Source: Achatina immaculata
Taxonomy: Eukaryota > Mollusca > Gastropoda > Stylommatophora > Achatinidae
Length of the DNA stretch: 64,000 nucleotides
NCBI GenBank assembly: GCA_009760885.1
Contig: CM019713.1
Location: 23,816,427-23,880,426, forward strand
Direction: 5' to 3'
In this document: piece after piece, positions 43,643-53,855 of the stretch
Position numbering within the stretch: the stretch's first letter is position 1
Layout of the letters: each line of letters begins with the position of its first letter
The notes under the pieces: model-generated
Told to the model about the DNA's origin: nothing
The model's database searches: none
What the model saw: only the letters and a program-made list of their open reading frames with translations
Position numbers and translations under genes: made by a program

Positions 43643-44284
43643 GCCGTGCCGACTGGCGTTGGCTATGTTTCTCCAGAGTACGCGATCCTTCATGCAGGCT
43701 ATCAGCTCAGTTGGTGATCTCCTCTCACACCATCCCGTCAGACTGTCCAGTATCATTTCTCTTGGTCTTCTTCTTGATCTTCTTCCTTCTATGTTTCCTG
43801 TTGTTATAATATTTTCAATGCCCCTTCTTCTCATTGCATGTACTATAAAAGTACGTTGTTTCTCTCTCATTTTTTTACAAGATTTTTTTGTCTCTCCAGC
43901 TCTTCTCATACACTCTTCATTAGTTATTTTTGCTGTCCAGGGGATTCGCAACATTCTTCTAATAAACCACATTTCTGCTGATTCCAATGATTTTTATGCA
44001 GACCTTCCTATCCATGATTCACTTCCATATAACAAGATAGGTTCAATATAGCATTTTAGGACTTGTTTTCTAACATCCAACGATAAAGATGTATTGGTTA
44101 ATATGTTTCTCATTCTCTGAAATGCAGTCTTTGCTTGGCCTATTCTGTTCCTAATTTCTGTTCTGCATTTCCCATCTGAAGTTATTACTGCTCCAAGGTA
44201 TTTGAATTTCTGCACCTGCTTTAGAATAGTTTCGTTTAATTTTATATTACATGTTGGTGGATTCTGTTTCTTAGATATAACCAT
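43643..44284 (-). pseudogene. RTE family A post-RT C-terminal region
   Basis: Two frames: 44,284-43,994 reads KYLGAVITSDGKCRTEIRNR, AKTAFQRMRNILTN and CYIEPILLYGSESW; 43,987-43,643 continues MWFIRRMLRIPWTAKITNEE, GHAMRR-like IVHAMRRRG, GNIEGRRSRRRPREMILDSL and ANASRHGT before the tail. It is the segment most often kept in the 5'-truncated copies elsewhere in the window. Confidence 0.87.
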
Positions 44285-44324
44285 AGTCTCTGTCTTTCTG
44301 ATGTTGAAAGTAAGGCCTTTCTGT

Positions 44325-45580
44325 TCACTTTCTGTGATCGACTTTATCCAAGAGATTTTGTAGGTCTTGTTGGTTCTCAGCTATCAGTACTGTGTCGTCA
44401 GCATACCGAAGATTGTTAATATTGTATGCTCCAATTTTTATGCCTGGTTCTGTGATGATCATTCTTAGAATATTCTCGCTGTACAGAGAAAAAAAGTATG
44501 GAGATAGTACATATCCTTGTTGCACCCCTTGTTTTATAGGTTGATATTTTCCAGTTCTATTTTCAACTCGAACTGCTGCTTCTTGCTGCCAGTATAGATG
44601 TTTTACAATCCTCAGGTCTTTGCCGTCTATTTTGATGTCTTCAAGCATTTTAATAATTTCATTATGTTTCACCTTGTCGAATGCCTTGGTGTAATCAATG
44701 AAGCATAAGTAGAGATCTTTCTGTACTTCTAAAGCTCTTTCTGTTAGTGTTCGTAAAGCATAAATGGCATTGTGTGTTCCCTTTCCTTCAACAAATCCAA
44801 ACTGTTCATCTGCTATTTCCATTTTTATCTTTTTCCTTGTTCTTCTCATAATGATTCTCAGGAGTAACTTCGTTATGTGACATAAGAGGCTGATAGTCCG
44901 GTGGTCATCACACACTCCTTTGCACCTGGTTTCTTTGGTAGTGCTATAAACGTGGATTTAAGCAAGTTACTGGGCATACAACCACTGTTGTAAATGTCAT
45001 TCAGTAACTTGGTTATTATTTTTATTCCTATCTCCTCTAGCGCCTCTATTTCTTCTATTGTTATATTAACAGGCCCAATCGCTTTTCCTTTCCTCATGTG
45101 TTTGATGGCATCTATGATCTCATCTTCAAGTATTGGTGGTCCATCACAGTTTTCAGTATATGGTATTAATTCTGGTCTTTCTCCTTCATATAACTCACCG
45201 ATGTACTCTGTCCACCTGTCCACAATGTCTTCTTTTCCCATTAACATTTTACCTTCTTTCGATTTCAGACATCCTGTGGTATATTTTGTTTTCCTGCCTG
45301 TGAGTTCACTAGTTCGTTTGTGCATATTTTTGCTGTATTTTTTATGAGAGTCCTCTATTTGTCTGCACTGTTCATTTAATCACACTTCCTTTGCTTCTCT
45401 GCAATTGCTTCTTATTTCTTTATTTATCTTGCTATATTTTTCTTGGTTATTTTTACTCCTTGTCCTCTTGTCCATCAGTCCTAAGATGTCGTCTGTCATC
45501 CATTTATTCTTTGGGACTTGTGTTTTTGGTGGTATTATCTCCTTAACAGTTTGGTGGATAGAATCTCTTAACATTGTCCA
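44325..45580 (-). pseudogene. RTE family A linker and reverse transcriptase
   Basis: Linker frames 45,574-45,380 and 45,325-44,873 read KNKWMTDDILGLMDKR, then KEDIVDRWTEYIGELYEGE, HMRKGKAIGPVNITIEEIE and LLKSTFIALPKKPGAKEC. After a frameshift the frame 44,915-44,325 gives RTISLLCHITKLLLRIIMRR, EQFGFVEGKGTHNAI, LCFIDYTKAFDKVKH (RT motif A, catalytic Asp), KQGVQQGYVLSPYFFSLYSE (motif B) and YADD (44,394-44,405, motif C). All three catalytic Asp positions are kept, so RT is the best-preserved part. The frameshifts at about 45,350 and 44,900 and the truncated start break it. Confidence 0.88.
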
Positions 45581-45606
45581 TTGTTTATCTATACTATTTA
45601 TCTTTG

Positions 45607-46426
45607 CTATTGCATTGTAGCTCCTGGCATCGTTTTTGTTGTCAGTAATGCATTCCGGAATTGTTTGTTGATTAATACGTAGTCTATCTGGTTAAAAGTC
45701 TTTTTGTCTGGGCTGCACCACTTTGCCAGTCTTCGGGGATGTTGTTTAAACCAAGTGTTTCCTACAACCATGCTGTGTATTCTTGCCAATTCAATTAATT
45801 ACTACCTCTGGCATTCCTCTCCCCTAGTCCATAGTTACCAACGATGTCTGAAGTTCTTCCTTTACCAACTTAAAATCTCCCATGACTATAGTAACTTCAT
45901 GTGACTGTGTATTTCAGGGCTGTCTCTATGTCATTATAAAATAGCTGTACATCTTCTTCAGAACTTTCAGATGTTGGAACGTACACTTGTATAATATTTA
46001 TGTTCATTTGTCGTCCTTTCAGTTGGGCTAGCAGGACTCGGTCCGAGATGTTCAAATATCCTACAATTGTCCTTGCTGTTTGTTCATCAACTATTATTCC
46101 TACTCCTCGTTCATGTTTCTCACTTCCTGAGTATATTATTGTATATCACAGTTTATCTTCCCTGCACCTGTGCATCTAACTTCACTCATTCCTAATATGT
46201 CGATCTTTATCCCTTCCATTTCCCTCTTTATATTTTGTAATTTTCCAGCCTGGAATAAAGTTCTAACATTCCATGTTGCTATTTTGAACTTGTTAGTTTT
46301 GCCACCAGTAGCTTGATGACGACATGGCCTCACCTGTGGCTCGTGAGCTGCCCTACCGGACGAGGCTGTTCCAGAGGAACATCCATTAACGTCGTTCATG
46401 ACAAATCTATTACTCTGAATAAGCAT
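45607..46426 (-). pseudogene. RTE family A endonuclease domain
   Basis: Opens near 46,426 and reads KIATWNVRTLFQAGKLQNIK then DILGMSEVRCTGAGKI (Trp expected before TGAGK is Cys here). It continues in other frames with GVGIIVDEQTARTIVGYL, NIIQVYVPTSESSEEDVQLF, a decayed NYGLGERNARG block and DKKTFNQIDYVLINKQFRN near 45,700-45,640. These are the Asn, Glu, Tyr-, Asp- and NQIDY-bearing motifs of the AP-endonuclease-like domain that nicks the target. The GDFN block is damaged, and stops at about 46,135 and 45,900 disable it. Confidence 0.82.
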
Positions 46427-46888
46427 AATTGTTCTTGGGAGCTACAACAGTGGTTTACCGTTGCCTTCTGTCGGTTTGTGTACGGACTCTCTGCTAGCCT
46501 TTGGGCTCCCTGTCCTACCCGCAAGGCAGCGGGAGCGAGAGGTTTTAAGGCGCCTCTTACCCGCTTAGTATTCCCTTCACTGAGCACCTGAGGCACTTTA
46601 TACGAGTAGTAAGCCACCTACTACCCCACCTCGCTCTCTGAGTCTACCGCCAGTTGGTCCGCGCCTGCTTATTTGGGTAAATCCTTGTTCACAGGGATCC
46701 TCCATATCTGAACGACTTTCACCATCCGCCACCTGTGACGCACTGGGTTGGAGATGGTCGCCCCAGCTTTACCCATCACAAATACATATTTAGATACAGA
46801 GAGAGCCAGATATATACCTAGTACATATGTAGTGATCTGACCCGCAGAAGCCAAATTGATTTCACACTTAGCAAGGAACAACAAGAAA

Positions 46889-46990
46889 AGATCACTCATA
46901 GATACGGAAAGATCACTCATAGATACGGAAAGATCACTCATAGATACGGAAATATCACTCATAGATACGGAAAGATCACTCATAGATACA
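46889..46990. repeat. 21-bp tandem repeat, 5 copies
   Basis: GATCACTCATAGATACGGAA A, in frame with the EN remnant (7-residue period). Confidence 0.95.
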
Positions 46991-47026
46991 AGAGCAATAC
47001 CCAACCTGAGCTCACGTGCTGACCTT

Positions 47027-47098
47027 AGAGCATTAGAAGCGACCATTAGAAGCGACCATTAGAAGCGACCATTAGAAGCGACCACTAGAAGCGACCAC
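47027..47098. repeat. 14-bp tandem repeat, about 5 copies
   Basis: Period is 14 bp: AGAAGCGACCATT plus one A per unit, ending in a CAC variant. Confidence 0.9.
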
Positions 47099-47424
47099 AT
47101 GAGAACTCATCAGAAGAAGACAAGTCAAACAACAAAACTGACCAAGCTCAGGGGAAAGATTCTGAGAAGAAAGTAAGAAAATTGTTCATAAACTTACCCA
47201 TAGAAAAGAGGGGAAGAGAACTGGGCCGTGTATTTTGCAAGCAACATTGGAAACATGTGGAATTATGACAAAATGAGGTACGGAAATAAATCATGTAATG
47301 ATGAGGTGAAAGAGCTGTAAGAGAAAAGAAAAACGAAAAATAAAGAATGGATGAGATGTAAGCAGGAGGAAGATTACAGAAGACGGTCTAAGAGAGGAAA
47401 GAAAAAAAAAGAGGTTGATGACGT

Positions 47425-47755
47425 GATTACTCTTGTTCTTCTCGCTGTCTAGAACTTCACACAGTATGTTCTCTGAAGCTGATGATGTGATTACACTCTT
47501 GTTCTTCTCGCTGTCTAGAACTTCACGCAGTATGTTCTCTGAAGCTGATGATGTGATTACACTCTTGTTCTTCTCGCTGTCTAGAACTTCACGCAGTATG
47601 TTCTCTGAAGCTGATGATGTGATTACACTCTTGTTCTTCTCGCTGTCTAGAACTTCACGCAGTATGTTCTCTGAAGCTGATGATGTGATTACTCTTGTTC
47701 TTCTCGCTGTCTAGAACTTCACGCAGTATGTTCTCTGAAGCTGATGACGTTAAGC
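47425..47755. repeat. Minisatellite, 66-bp unit, 5 copies
   Basis: Unit holds GATGATGTGATTACACTCTT, GTTCTTCTCGCTGTCTAGAA, CTTCACGCAGTATGTTCTCT and GAAGCT. Copies are almost identical; a 22-residue periodic frame is an artefact. Confidence 0.95.
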
Positions 47756-47771
47756 TGTACATCACAGCATC

Positions 47772-47803
47772 ATACGAACGAACGAATGAACGAACGAACG
47801 AAC
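47772..47803. repeat. (CGAA)n tail
   Basis: Tetranucleotide run at the 3' end of the family C copy that starts here on the minus strand. Confidence 0.92.
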
Positions 47804-48575
47804 ATACTTTATTCTCAAAGGGTTAAGAATTGGGCACTCAGGCCCGTCTAACATTCTGCCCTTCAGCATACCGCTTTCACACAGTCACAGTCATTCAGCA
47901 TTTGTTAATGACCATTAATAATCATAAAGACTCAATTAAATGATTACATAAATAAATAATAAACTTATCTCTTGTCTATTCTCTCCACACTCTGATTTAT
48001 GCAACAGCATGAAATAAACTTGCATTCTTACATTCATTCAAAACTAAAATTTATAGAAAAGCTGTTAAAAACTACAACAATCAGGCCATACGTTAAACTA
48101 CTTTAGACTATGCTTAGGTAGACATACAGTCCATATCAAACAGATGTTGACAAAGCTTGAAGTTATAAGATCGAATATTACTTGTAAGTTTTAGGTAAGT
48201 TGGTAAGGCATTCCAGAGGTGGGCAGCTAAGTAAGAGAAGCTTTTTATTAAAGATGTCAAGCCTTGGTTTTGTGAGAATACAGTTGCTTAAGCGTTGCCT
48301 GTGTTTTGGGTTGGATTTGAACAACGACCACAGATAGGGTAGAGCATTGTGCGATAGAATTTTATGAACTAACTTGGCCTTGTTGAAAAGAAATCTCTTC
48401 TTGAGAGGTAGGATATCAAGATGTTTGTCCTTATTTGTAATATGTGCTGCATGTTTGTCATCTATAAGTCTCACTGCTCGTTTTTGAAGTGAATAAAGTA
48501 TTTTTATGTTTGACATAGATCATCCATCCCAGACTGTGGAACAGTAGTCCAAGTGTGTTTGTATCCGTGACAGAC
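47804..48575 (-). mobile_element. Jockey/CR1-like LINE (family C), copy 1: ORF2 C-terminus and 3' UTR
   Basis: Minus strand opens near 48,572 with [17 protein letters not shown] sequence, then frame 48,516-48,178 reads ILYSLQKRAVRLIDDKHAAH, ILPLKKRFLFNKAKLVHKIL, YLWSLFKSNPKHRQRLSN and KPRLDIFNKK. The 3' UTR follows down to an AATAAAGTATGTTCG end and a (GTTC)n tail. 5'-truncated; RT and EN are missing. Its 3' UTR contains the uninterrupted ATTAAATGATTACATAA site at 47,935-47,951 that is split by an insertion in copy 3. Confidence 0.85.
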
Positions 48576-48796
<221 letters not shown>

Positions 48797-49757
48797 GATC
48801 TTTATTTCAAAAGGGTTACGAATTGGGCACGCAGGCCCGTCTGACATTCTGCCTTTTATCATACATCTTTCACTCTATTCCAGACATTCTACAAATATGC
48901 TGTTCATATAACAAACATAACTAACATTGAAGCTGAGAGACATAAAATAAAATATAACATTTACGTTTCGCTCTTAAACATTCACTCAGTACAGAAGTAA
49001 CTACATACATTATAAATGACTATCTACTAAACAAAATTTTTGGGACTATTCAGAAAACAATTAATTGTATTCGGTGTCTGTAAGAGCAGCTTAAGATAAC
49101 TTTTAAGTTTTATAATTCATGGAGGCATGTAGTCGACATCAAATAGATATTGAGAAAGCTTGTAGTTGTAGGAAGGAGTATAATTTATATTTTTTATATA
49201 GGATGGGAGGGTATTCCAAAGATGAGCAGCAGAATAACTAAAGCTTTTCTTGTAAAGATCAAGTCTAGGTTTTGGAAGACATATGTTGTTCAAGCGTTGG
49301 CTGCACTTTGGGCTAAATTTAAACAGGTTCCATAGATAAGGCGGGGCATGCTGTGAAAGAATTTGATGTACTAACTTGGCTTTGTTGAAGAGGAACCTGT
49401 TCTTAAGAGGTAGTATTTTGTTACGTTTGTGATGATTAGCTGTTTGTGCTTGATCTTTGTCACTAATAAGCTTTACTGCTCGCTTTTGGAGAGAGCAAAG
49501 CCTCTTTGTATTTGACACTGAGCAACCATCCCAAACTGTTGAGCAGTAGTCTAAATGTGTTTGTATATGAGCTATGTAGTATGTCTTCCTAGTGTCTTGA
49601 TCTATGAAGTGCTTAATTTTAGCTAATTGGTAAACTTTTTGTGCGATGAGTTTTGTTAGACATTGCACATGAGAGTTCCAGGTCAGATGTTGGTCAATAA
49701 TAAGACCTAGTGTTTTGTGCTCGCTAACGTTTTCTATCTGTGATGTTTCTGTACAGA
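48797..49757 (-). mobile_element. Jockey/CR1-like LINE (family C), copy 2: best C-terminus in the window
   Basis: An uninterrupted minus-strand frame of about 210 codons from 49,757 to 49,117 reads [104 protein letters not shown] and ends YLFDVDYMPP. This is the post-RT region typical of jockey/CR1-like ORF2. A 3' UTR of about 320 bp ends TTGAAATAAAGATCAATC before the GATA array. The upstream part of the frame is only GATA-encoded (Tyr-Leu-Ser-Ile) and not protein. Lack of stops suggests a recent insertion. Confidence 0.88.
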
Positions 49758-49987
<230 letters not shown>

Positions 49988-50432
49988 ACATACTTTATTT
50001 TCAAATGGTTCAGAATTGGGCACTCAGGCCCGTCTAACATTCTGCCCTTCATCATACAGCTTTCACTCAATCACAATCATTCAGCATTTGTTAATGACCA
50101 TTAATAATCATGAAGACCCAATTAAATGATTCATTCATTTGCATGTCCCTTGCGGAATTTTGCCTCCCTAACAGAACTCCTGTAGGCCTCTCGGTTGTGA
50201 GCAAGATGGCCTGCTGCTGATGTATCCATTAAATGATTACATAAATAAATAATAAACTTATCTCTTGTCCATACACTCTGATTTATGCAACAGCATGAAA
50301 TAAACTTACATTCTTACATTCATTCAAAACTAAAATTTATAGAAAAGCTGTTAAAAATTACAACAGTCAAGTCATACTTTAAACTACTTTAGACTATGCT
50401 TAGGGAGGCATATAGTCCATATCAAATACTGA
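49988..50432 (-). mobile_element. Jockey/CR1-like LINE (family C), copy 3: 3' UTR only
   Basis: Aligns with 47,806-48,150 of copy 1 from the AACATACTTTATTTTCAAAT end to the CATATAGTCCATATCAAATA block, then diverges where the ORF would start. A 96-bp RTE-type piece is inserted at 50,132-50,227. Confidence 0.87.
50132..50227 (-). mobile_element. 96-bp LINE 3' end inserted in family C copy 3, 11-bp target duplication
   Basis: Minus strand reads GGATACATCAGCAGCAGGCC then ATCTTGCTCACAACCG and ends with the CAAGGGACATGCAAATGAAT tail, matching 22,300-22,400. ATTAAATGATT at 50,121-50,131 and 50,228-50,238 flanks it. The paralogous site at 47,935-47,945 has one copy of ATTAAATGATT and no insert. Confidence 0.93.
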
Positions 50433-50714
50433 ACAATGAGCAGGTTGAAGTGGAACTAGAAAGCCAAGAAGATGCACTGTTTTTTTTTAGCAGACTTCTG
50501 TGGACGATATACGCTTAGATAGAGGGGTGTATGACCTCGACCGACGTGTCATCGTCCACGTGATATACACTGAAACACTGGTCTGCATCAGATTAGACAG
50601 AGGCAATTGCCGAGAGATGTCTTGTGTAGTTGTGCTTGTGGATGTGCTGTAAATTTGATGAAAAATAGATGAAAAAATATAGACTTAGCTTTTTGGCCAC
50701 CATCTTTCGTGTTT
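50433..50714. other. Unassigned spacer
   Basis: Nothing recognised. Confidence 0.35.
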
Positions 50715-50960
50715 TTATCTTTTGTGTCGCTTTTATGTGTGGGTCACTGAAACAGGCTTTTGCCGAAATATTGGATTGTTGTAAGTTCTTCATTTGTATG
50801 TACTCATCTTACTTTAAGCAATTCTTGTCTCCGCCCACTTTCCTAATTCTTCCTGTCTTTTTCTAAAACTGAACCATACACTTCCATCTATTTTTATTAC
50901 TAGAACCAGTTTTACCGCAGTTGTCATCTCTTTTATGAGCGCTATGTATAAGACACCTTA
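50715..50960 (+). repeat. Dispersed repeat, copy 2 (partner at 30,531)
   Basis: See the partner for shared blocks. This copy has the longer CACTGAAACAGGCTTTTGCC context. Confidence 0.65.
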
Positions 50961-51778
50961 TTTGTCCGCAAAGGATTTTCTTACATTCTCGAGTCCTTGT
51001 ATTTTACTTTTGACATTTACCACATCCTTCCCTTAGTTGCAATGTGGCTAAACTAAACGTATTTAGATGCAATGTGGTTGAACTAAACATATTTGACTTT
51101 CTCTGAGAAACTTTACTGCACCATCTATCTTCAGCTTGACCAGTCGCTTTCCAGAACTAAACTTTGGCTGGTGTTTCAAGTTTTTCAGTGCTGGCGCTAG
51201 AATTCTTCGAAACAGGTAAAACTTTACCTTGCATAAAGTACTTTCTGAAATACCTGTCTTTGTTTGTTTGTTTGTTTGTTTGCTTGTTTGTTTGTTTGTT
51301 TGTTTTCAGTACAACATTCGATACCTTATACCCTTTTATCTTGAACAACTAAGCACACTTTACAAACATCATTGGGAAATGTTCATGTGAATTTGTTTTA
51401 TCTTAAATTATTTATGGCGAGATTTAATCTGTAACAAAATATTAACATACTGAACCAAAGTCAAAATGGCTGATTCTCCTCGCTACAAATTCATTATCAG
51501 CATTCTATTGGCCTCGATTATTCTCCAAACGATTTCGCTGGTTGCATTTTACTAGGTTTTTTTATAATATAAACCGGTTACGGTATCCGACGAACTTCAT
51601 AAGTTTCGGAGTTTTCTGCCCCTTTTATCGATAATGTACAGATAATTGCCGGTTAATGCGATCAGTGCTTTTAGAAAAGGCATCAGCTCTCCTTGCTGCT
51701 GTCATAGCTGTTGTCCAGGGCCTACAGCTTACGTGGATTCTTCTGCATATCCTGTTTCAGTGGATGTACTCTCTAATT
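50961..51778. other. Spacer with (TTTG)n
   Basis: (TTTG)n at 51,257-51,304. No gene recognised. Confidence 0.45.
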
Positions 51779-52003
51779 TTATGCTTCATCTACTTTCTAA
51801 TTTATGCTTCATCTACTTTCTAATTAATGCTTCATCTACTTTCTGATTTATGCTTCATCTACTTTCTAATTTATACTTCATCTACTTTATAATTTATGCT
51901 TCATCTACTTTCTAATTTATGCTTCATCTACTTTCTGATTTATGCTTCATCTACTTTCTAATTTTATGCTTCATCTACTTTCTAATTTTATGCTGCAACT
52001 CAT
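51779..52003. repeat. Minisatellite, 23-bp unit, about 10 copies
   Basis: TTTATGCTTCATCTACTTTC TAA, with TGA and TTA variants. Confidence 0.95.
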
Positions 52004-52726
52004 TTCTTTTTTTTTTTGCACATAAATTACAACTCTAAAACCTCCTGTATCTTGATAAATGAGAACGCTGATATTTGAATCATTTTGTTGATTATGAAAC
52101 TGAAATGTTCATATTTTGCATCAGAATGAAGCTAACTAACTTCTCTTGGAAAGCCCACGTGATAGTTACAGTACAGGCTTCGCATAAAGATGTCGCCGTC
52201 TGTGCAATCGATTCCTGTCCTGTTTAGTATCATCACTTTTTAATTTTAGATACAAAATCTCACCCATGAAAATGTGCCTCGTTACCGTACCAGCATCTTT
52301 CATTCACGATTTGTGGATCCTTGTATTATACTTTACTAAGACAACTCATTTTCAATAATCTTTATGAGATGCTAAGTTCTTTTCCATACTCTTTGAGGGC
52401 GTGAATACGCTGTTGTATCTGACAATCAGCCATCCACAGCTGATGTGCTAGTGTCAGGGCTGGCCAACCTTAACTGACCAAGACCCAGTCCCGTCTCTCC
52501 ATTGGTAACCTTAATTAACAGGCCTAGCTTGACCAACGGGGCAGGGATCGATGTGGTCCCCATGATGGTGGAGTCTGCAAAAGAAGTATTACACAACACC
52601 ACCTCATTTTAGATGCCTTCGGGGACTGAAAAAAAGCCTCCATGATCCACTCCCAAACCGATATGATGTTGTCCCTCAACATCTCAACTGCATCGGCTGC
52701 AAATAACATCTTGCAATTCCAGGGAG
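52004..52726. other. Unassigned region, possibly a LINE 3' end before (TAG)n
   Basis: 52,430-52,720 is GC-richer and directly precedes a trinucleotide array, the layout of a retroelement 3' end, but no ORF2 motif is convincing. Confidence 0.35.
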
Positions 52727-52727
52727 A

Positions 52728-52778
<51 letters not shown>

Positions 52779-52779
52779 C

Positions 52780-52811
<32 letters not shown>

Positions 52812-52871
52812 CAGCAGTAGCAGTAGCACAGTAGCAGTAGTAATAACTGTAGTAGTAGTAGTAATAGTAGT

Positions 52872-52952
<81 letters not shown>
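52727..52952. repeat. (AGT)n microsatellite
   Basis: About 75 trinucleotide units with a few AGC and AAT changes in the middle. Poly-Ser and poly-Leu frames here are artefacts. Confidence 0.97.
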
Positions 52953-52953
<1 letters not shown>

Positions 52954-53185
52954 CTTCTTACATGTTCATGTATGAAAGTCTGCTTTACTCTTCTTTCGTC
53001 TTTATTACTTTATCTTGTCTTATTACTTTGTAATCGTAGATTATTACACACAGTATTCTTTTCTGGGATCCTATATTACTTTAGCTTATTCCATTGTCTG
53101 TGCGCCACTACATATTACTATTAATATAGTGTTGTTGAGAGAGACGGACATAGCACCACTGTCAACAATCACTGCGTAGAGGAGT
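52953..53185. other. Unassigned spacer
   Basis: Nothing recognised before the LINE fragment. Confidence 0.35.
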
Positions 53186-53575
53186 CCATCGTTTGTCATA
53201 TTATGAGAATGACAAACGAATCCTATCCACGAACAACTTTGAACTGACTCCACGGAGTAAAGGAAACATAGGACGACCGAAAGGAACATGGGACGACCGA
53301 AAGAAACAAGGGACGACCGAAAGAAACATGGGGAGACCGAAAGAAACATGGGGCGACCGAAAGAACCATGGGACGACCGAAAGGAACAAGGGACGACCGA
53401 AAGAAACAAGGGACTACCGAAAGAAACATGGGGCGACCGAAAGAACCATGGGACGACCGAAAGGAACATGGGACGACCGAAAGAAACATGGGACGACCGA
53501 AAGGAACATGGAGACGTACAGCAGAGAAATTATTGATAAACGTGAAAGATACCCAAGAAGATAATGAAGGACTGA
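53186..53575 (+). pseudogene. LINE ORF2 C-terminal fragment expanded into a minisatellite
   Basis: Plus-strand frame starts near 53,190 with a decayed RM-N-(D/E)KRI block, then LTPRSKGNIGRPKGTW, a typical LINE C-terminal signature (compare SRSKGRPKETWRRT at 2,780). The GRPKGTW codons then enter a 20-bp tandem array to 53,514. The LINE reading resumes at the far side as GTWRRTAEKLLINVKDTQED. The array is thus an internal expansion of one LINE codon block. Upstream RT and EN are absent. Confidence 0.75.
53262..53514. repeat. Minisatellite, 20-bp unit, about 12.5 copies, inside LINE coding sequence
   Basis: GGACGACCGAAAGAAACATG with GGA/GAA, ACATGG/ACAAGG and GGGCG variants. Three units make a 60-bp, 20-codon period; no frame contains a stop. 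Confidence 0.95.
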
Positions 53576-53695
53576 TATGAAAGACTGCCAAGAAGATGTC
53601 GAAGGACTGATATGAAAGACAGCCAAGAAGATATCGAAGGACTGACATGAAAGACAGCCAAGAAGATATCGAAGGACTGACATGAAAGACAAATT
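53565..53695. repeat. Tandem repeat, 35-bp unit, about 3.7 copies
   Basis: AAGGACTGATATGAAAGACA then GCCAAGAAGATATCG. Confidence 0.92.
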
Positions 53696-53739
53696 GAAAA
53701 CTCATCCTACAAGCAGCTAGACCTTTGAAAGAACAAGAG

Positions 53740-53855
53740 AGTGATATGTCAGCATCACAATAGACAGTGATAAGTCTGCACCACACTAGAGTGTGATATA
53801 TTAGTATCACATTAGAGAGTGATGTGATCAGTATCACACTAGACAGTGATACCCT
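53740..53855. repeat. Degenerate short repeat, AGTGATA...TCACA...TAGA motif
   Basis: Four or five units of about 26-36 bp each carrying GTGATA then ATCACA or CCACAC and TAGA. Confidence 0.75.

Larger units (their letters stand above)
43586..46774 (-). mobile_element. Nearly full-length RTE-type LINE (family A), about 3.2 kb
   Basis: Minus-strand order is: GC-richer 5' UTR (46,774 to about 46,430), APE endonuclease, linker, reverse transcriptase, C-terminal region with GRPREMILD, stop, and a (TGA)n/(TGC)n tail at 43,586-43,640. Frames are broken at a handful of points, so it is not coding-competent. ATCA at 43,582-43,585 and 46,775-46,778 may be a short target duplication. This is the reference copy for the truncated family A pieces at 11,391-11,674 and 25,483-25,785. 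Confidence 0.88.
46775..47415 (+). pseudogene. LINE endonuclease fragment, right half, with two internal tandem repeats
   Basis: Resumes at ATCACAAATACA with ITNTYLDTERARYI, then QIDFTLSKE at about 46,850, and a decayed SDH motif at about 47,060-47,098, the end of the EN domain. A 21-bp (46,889-46,990) and a 13-bp (47,027-47,098) tandem repeat have grown inside it. Downstream, KKEWMRCKQEEDYRR-like sequence to about 47,410 fits the EN-RT linker. No RT follows; the element is cut by the 66-bp array. Confidence 0.68.

Noticed and set aside
52642..53124. 160-codon Ser-rich protein
   Set aside because: It is the (AGT)n microsatellite read in frame.
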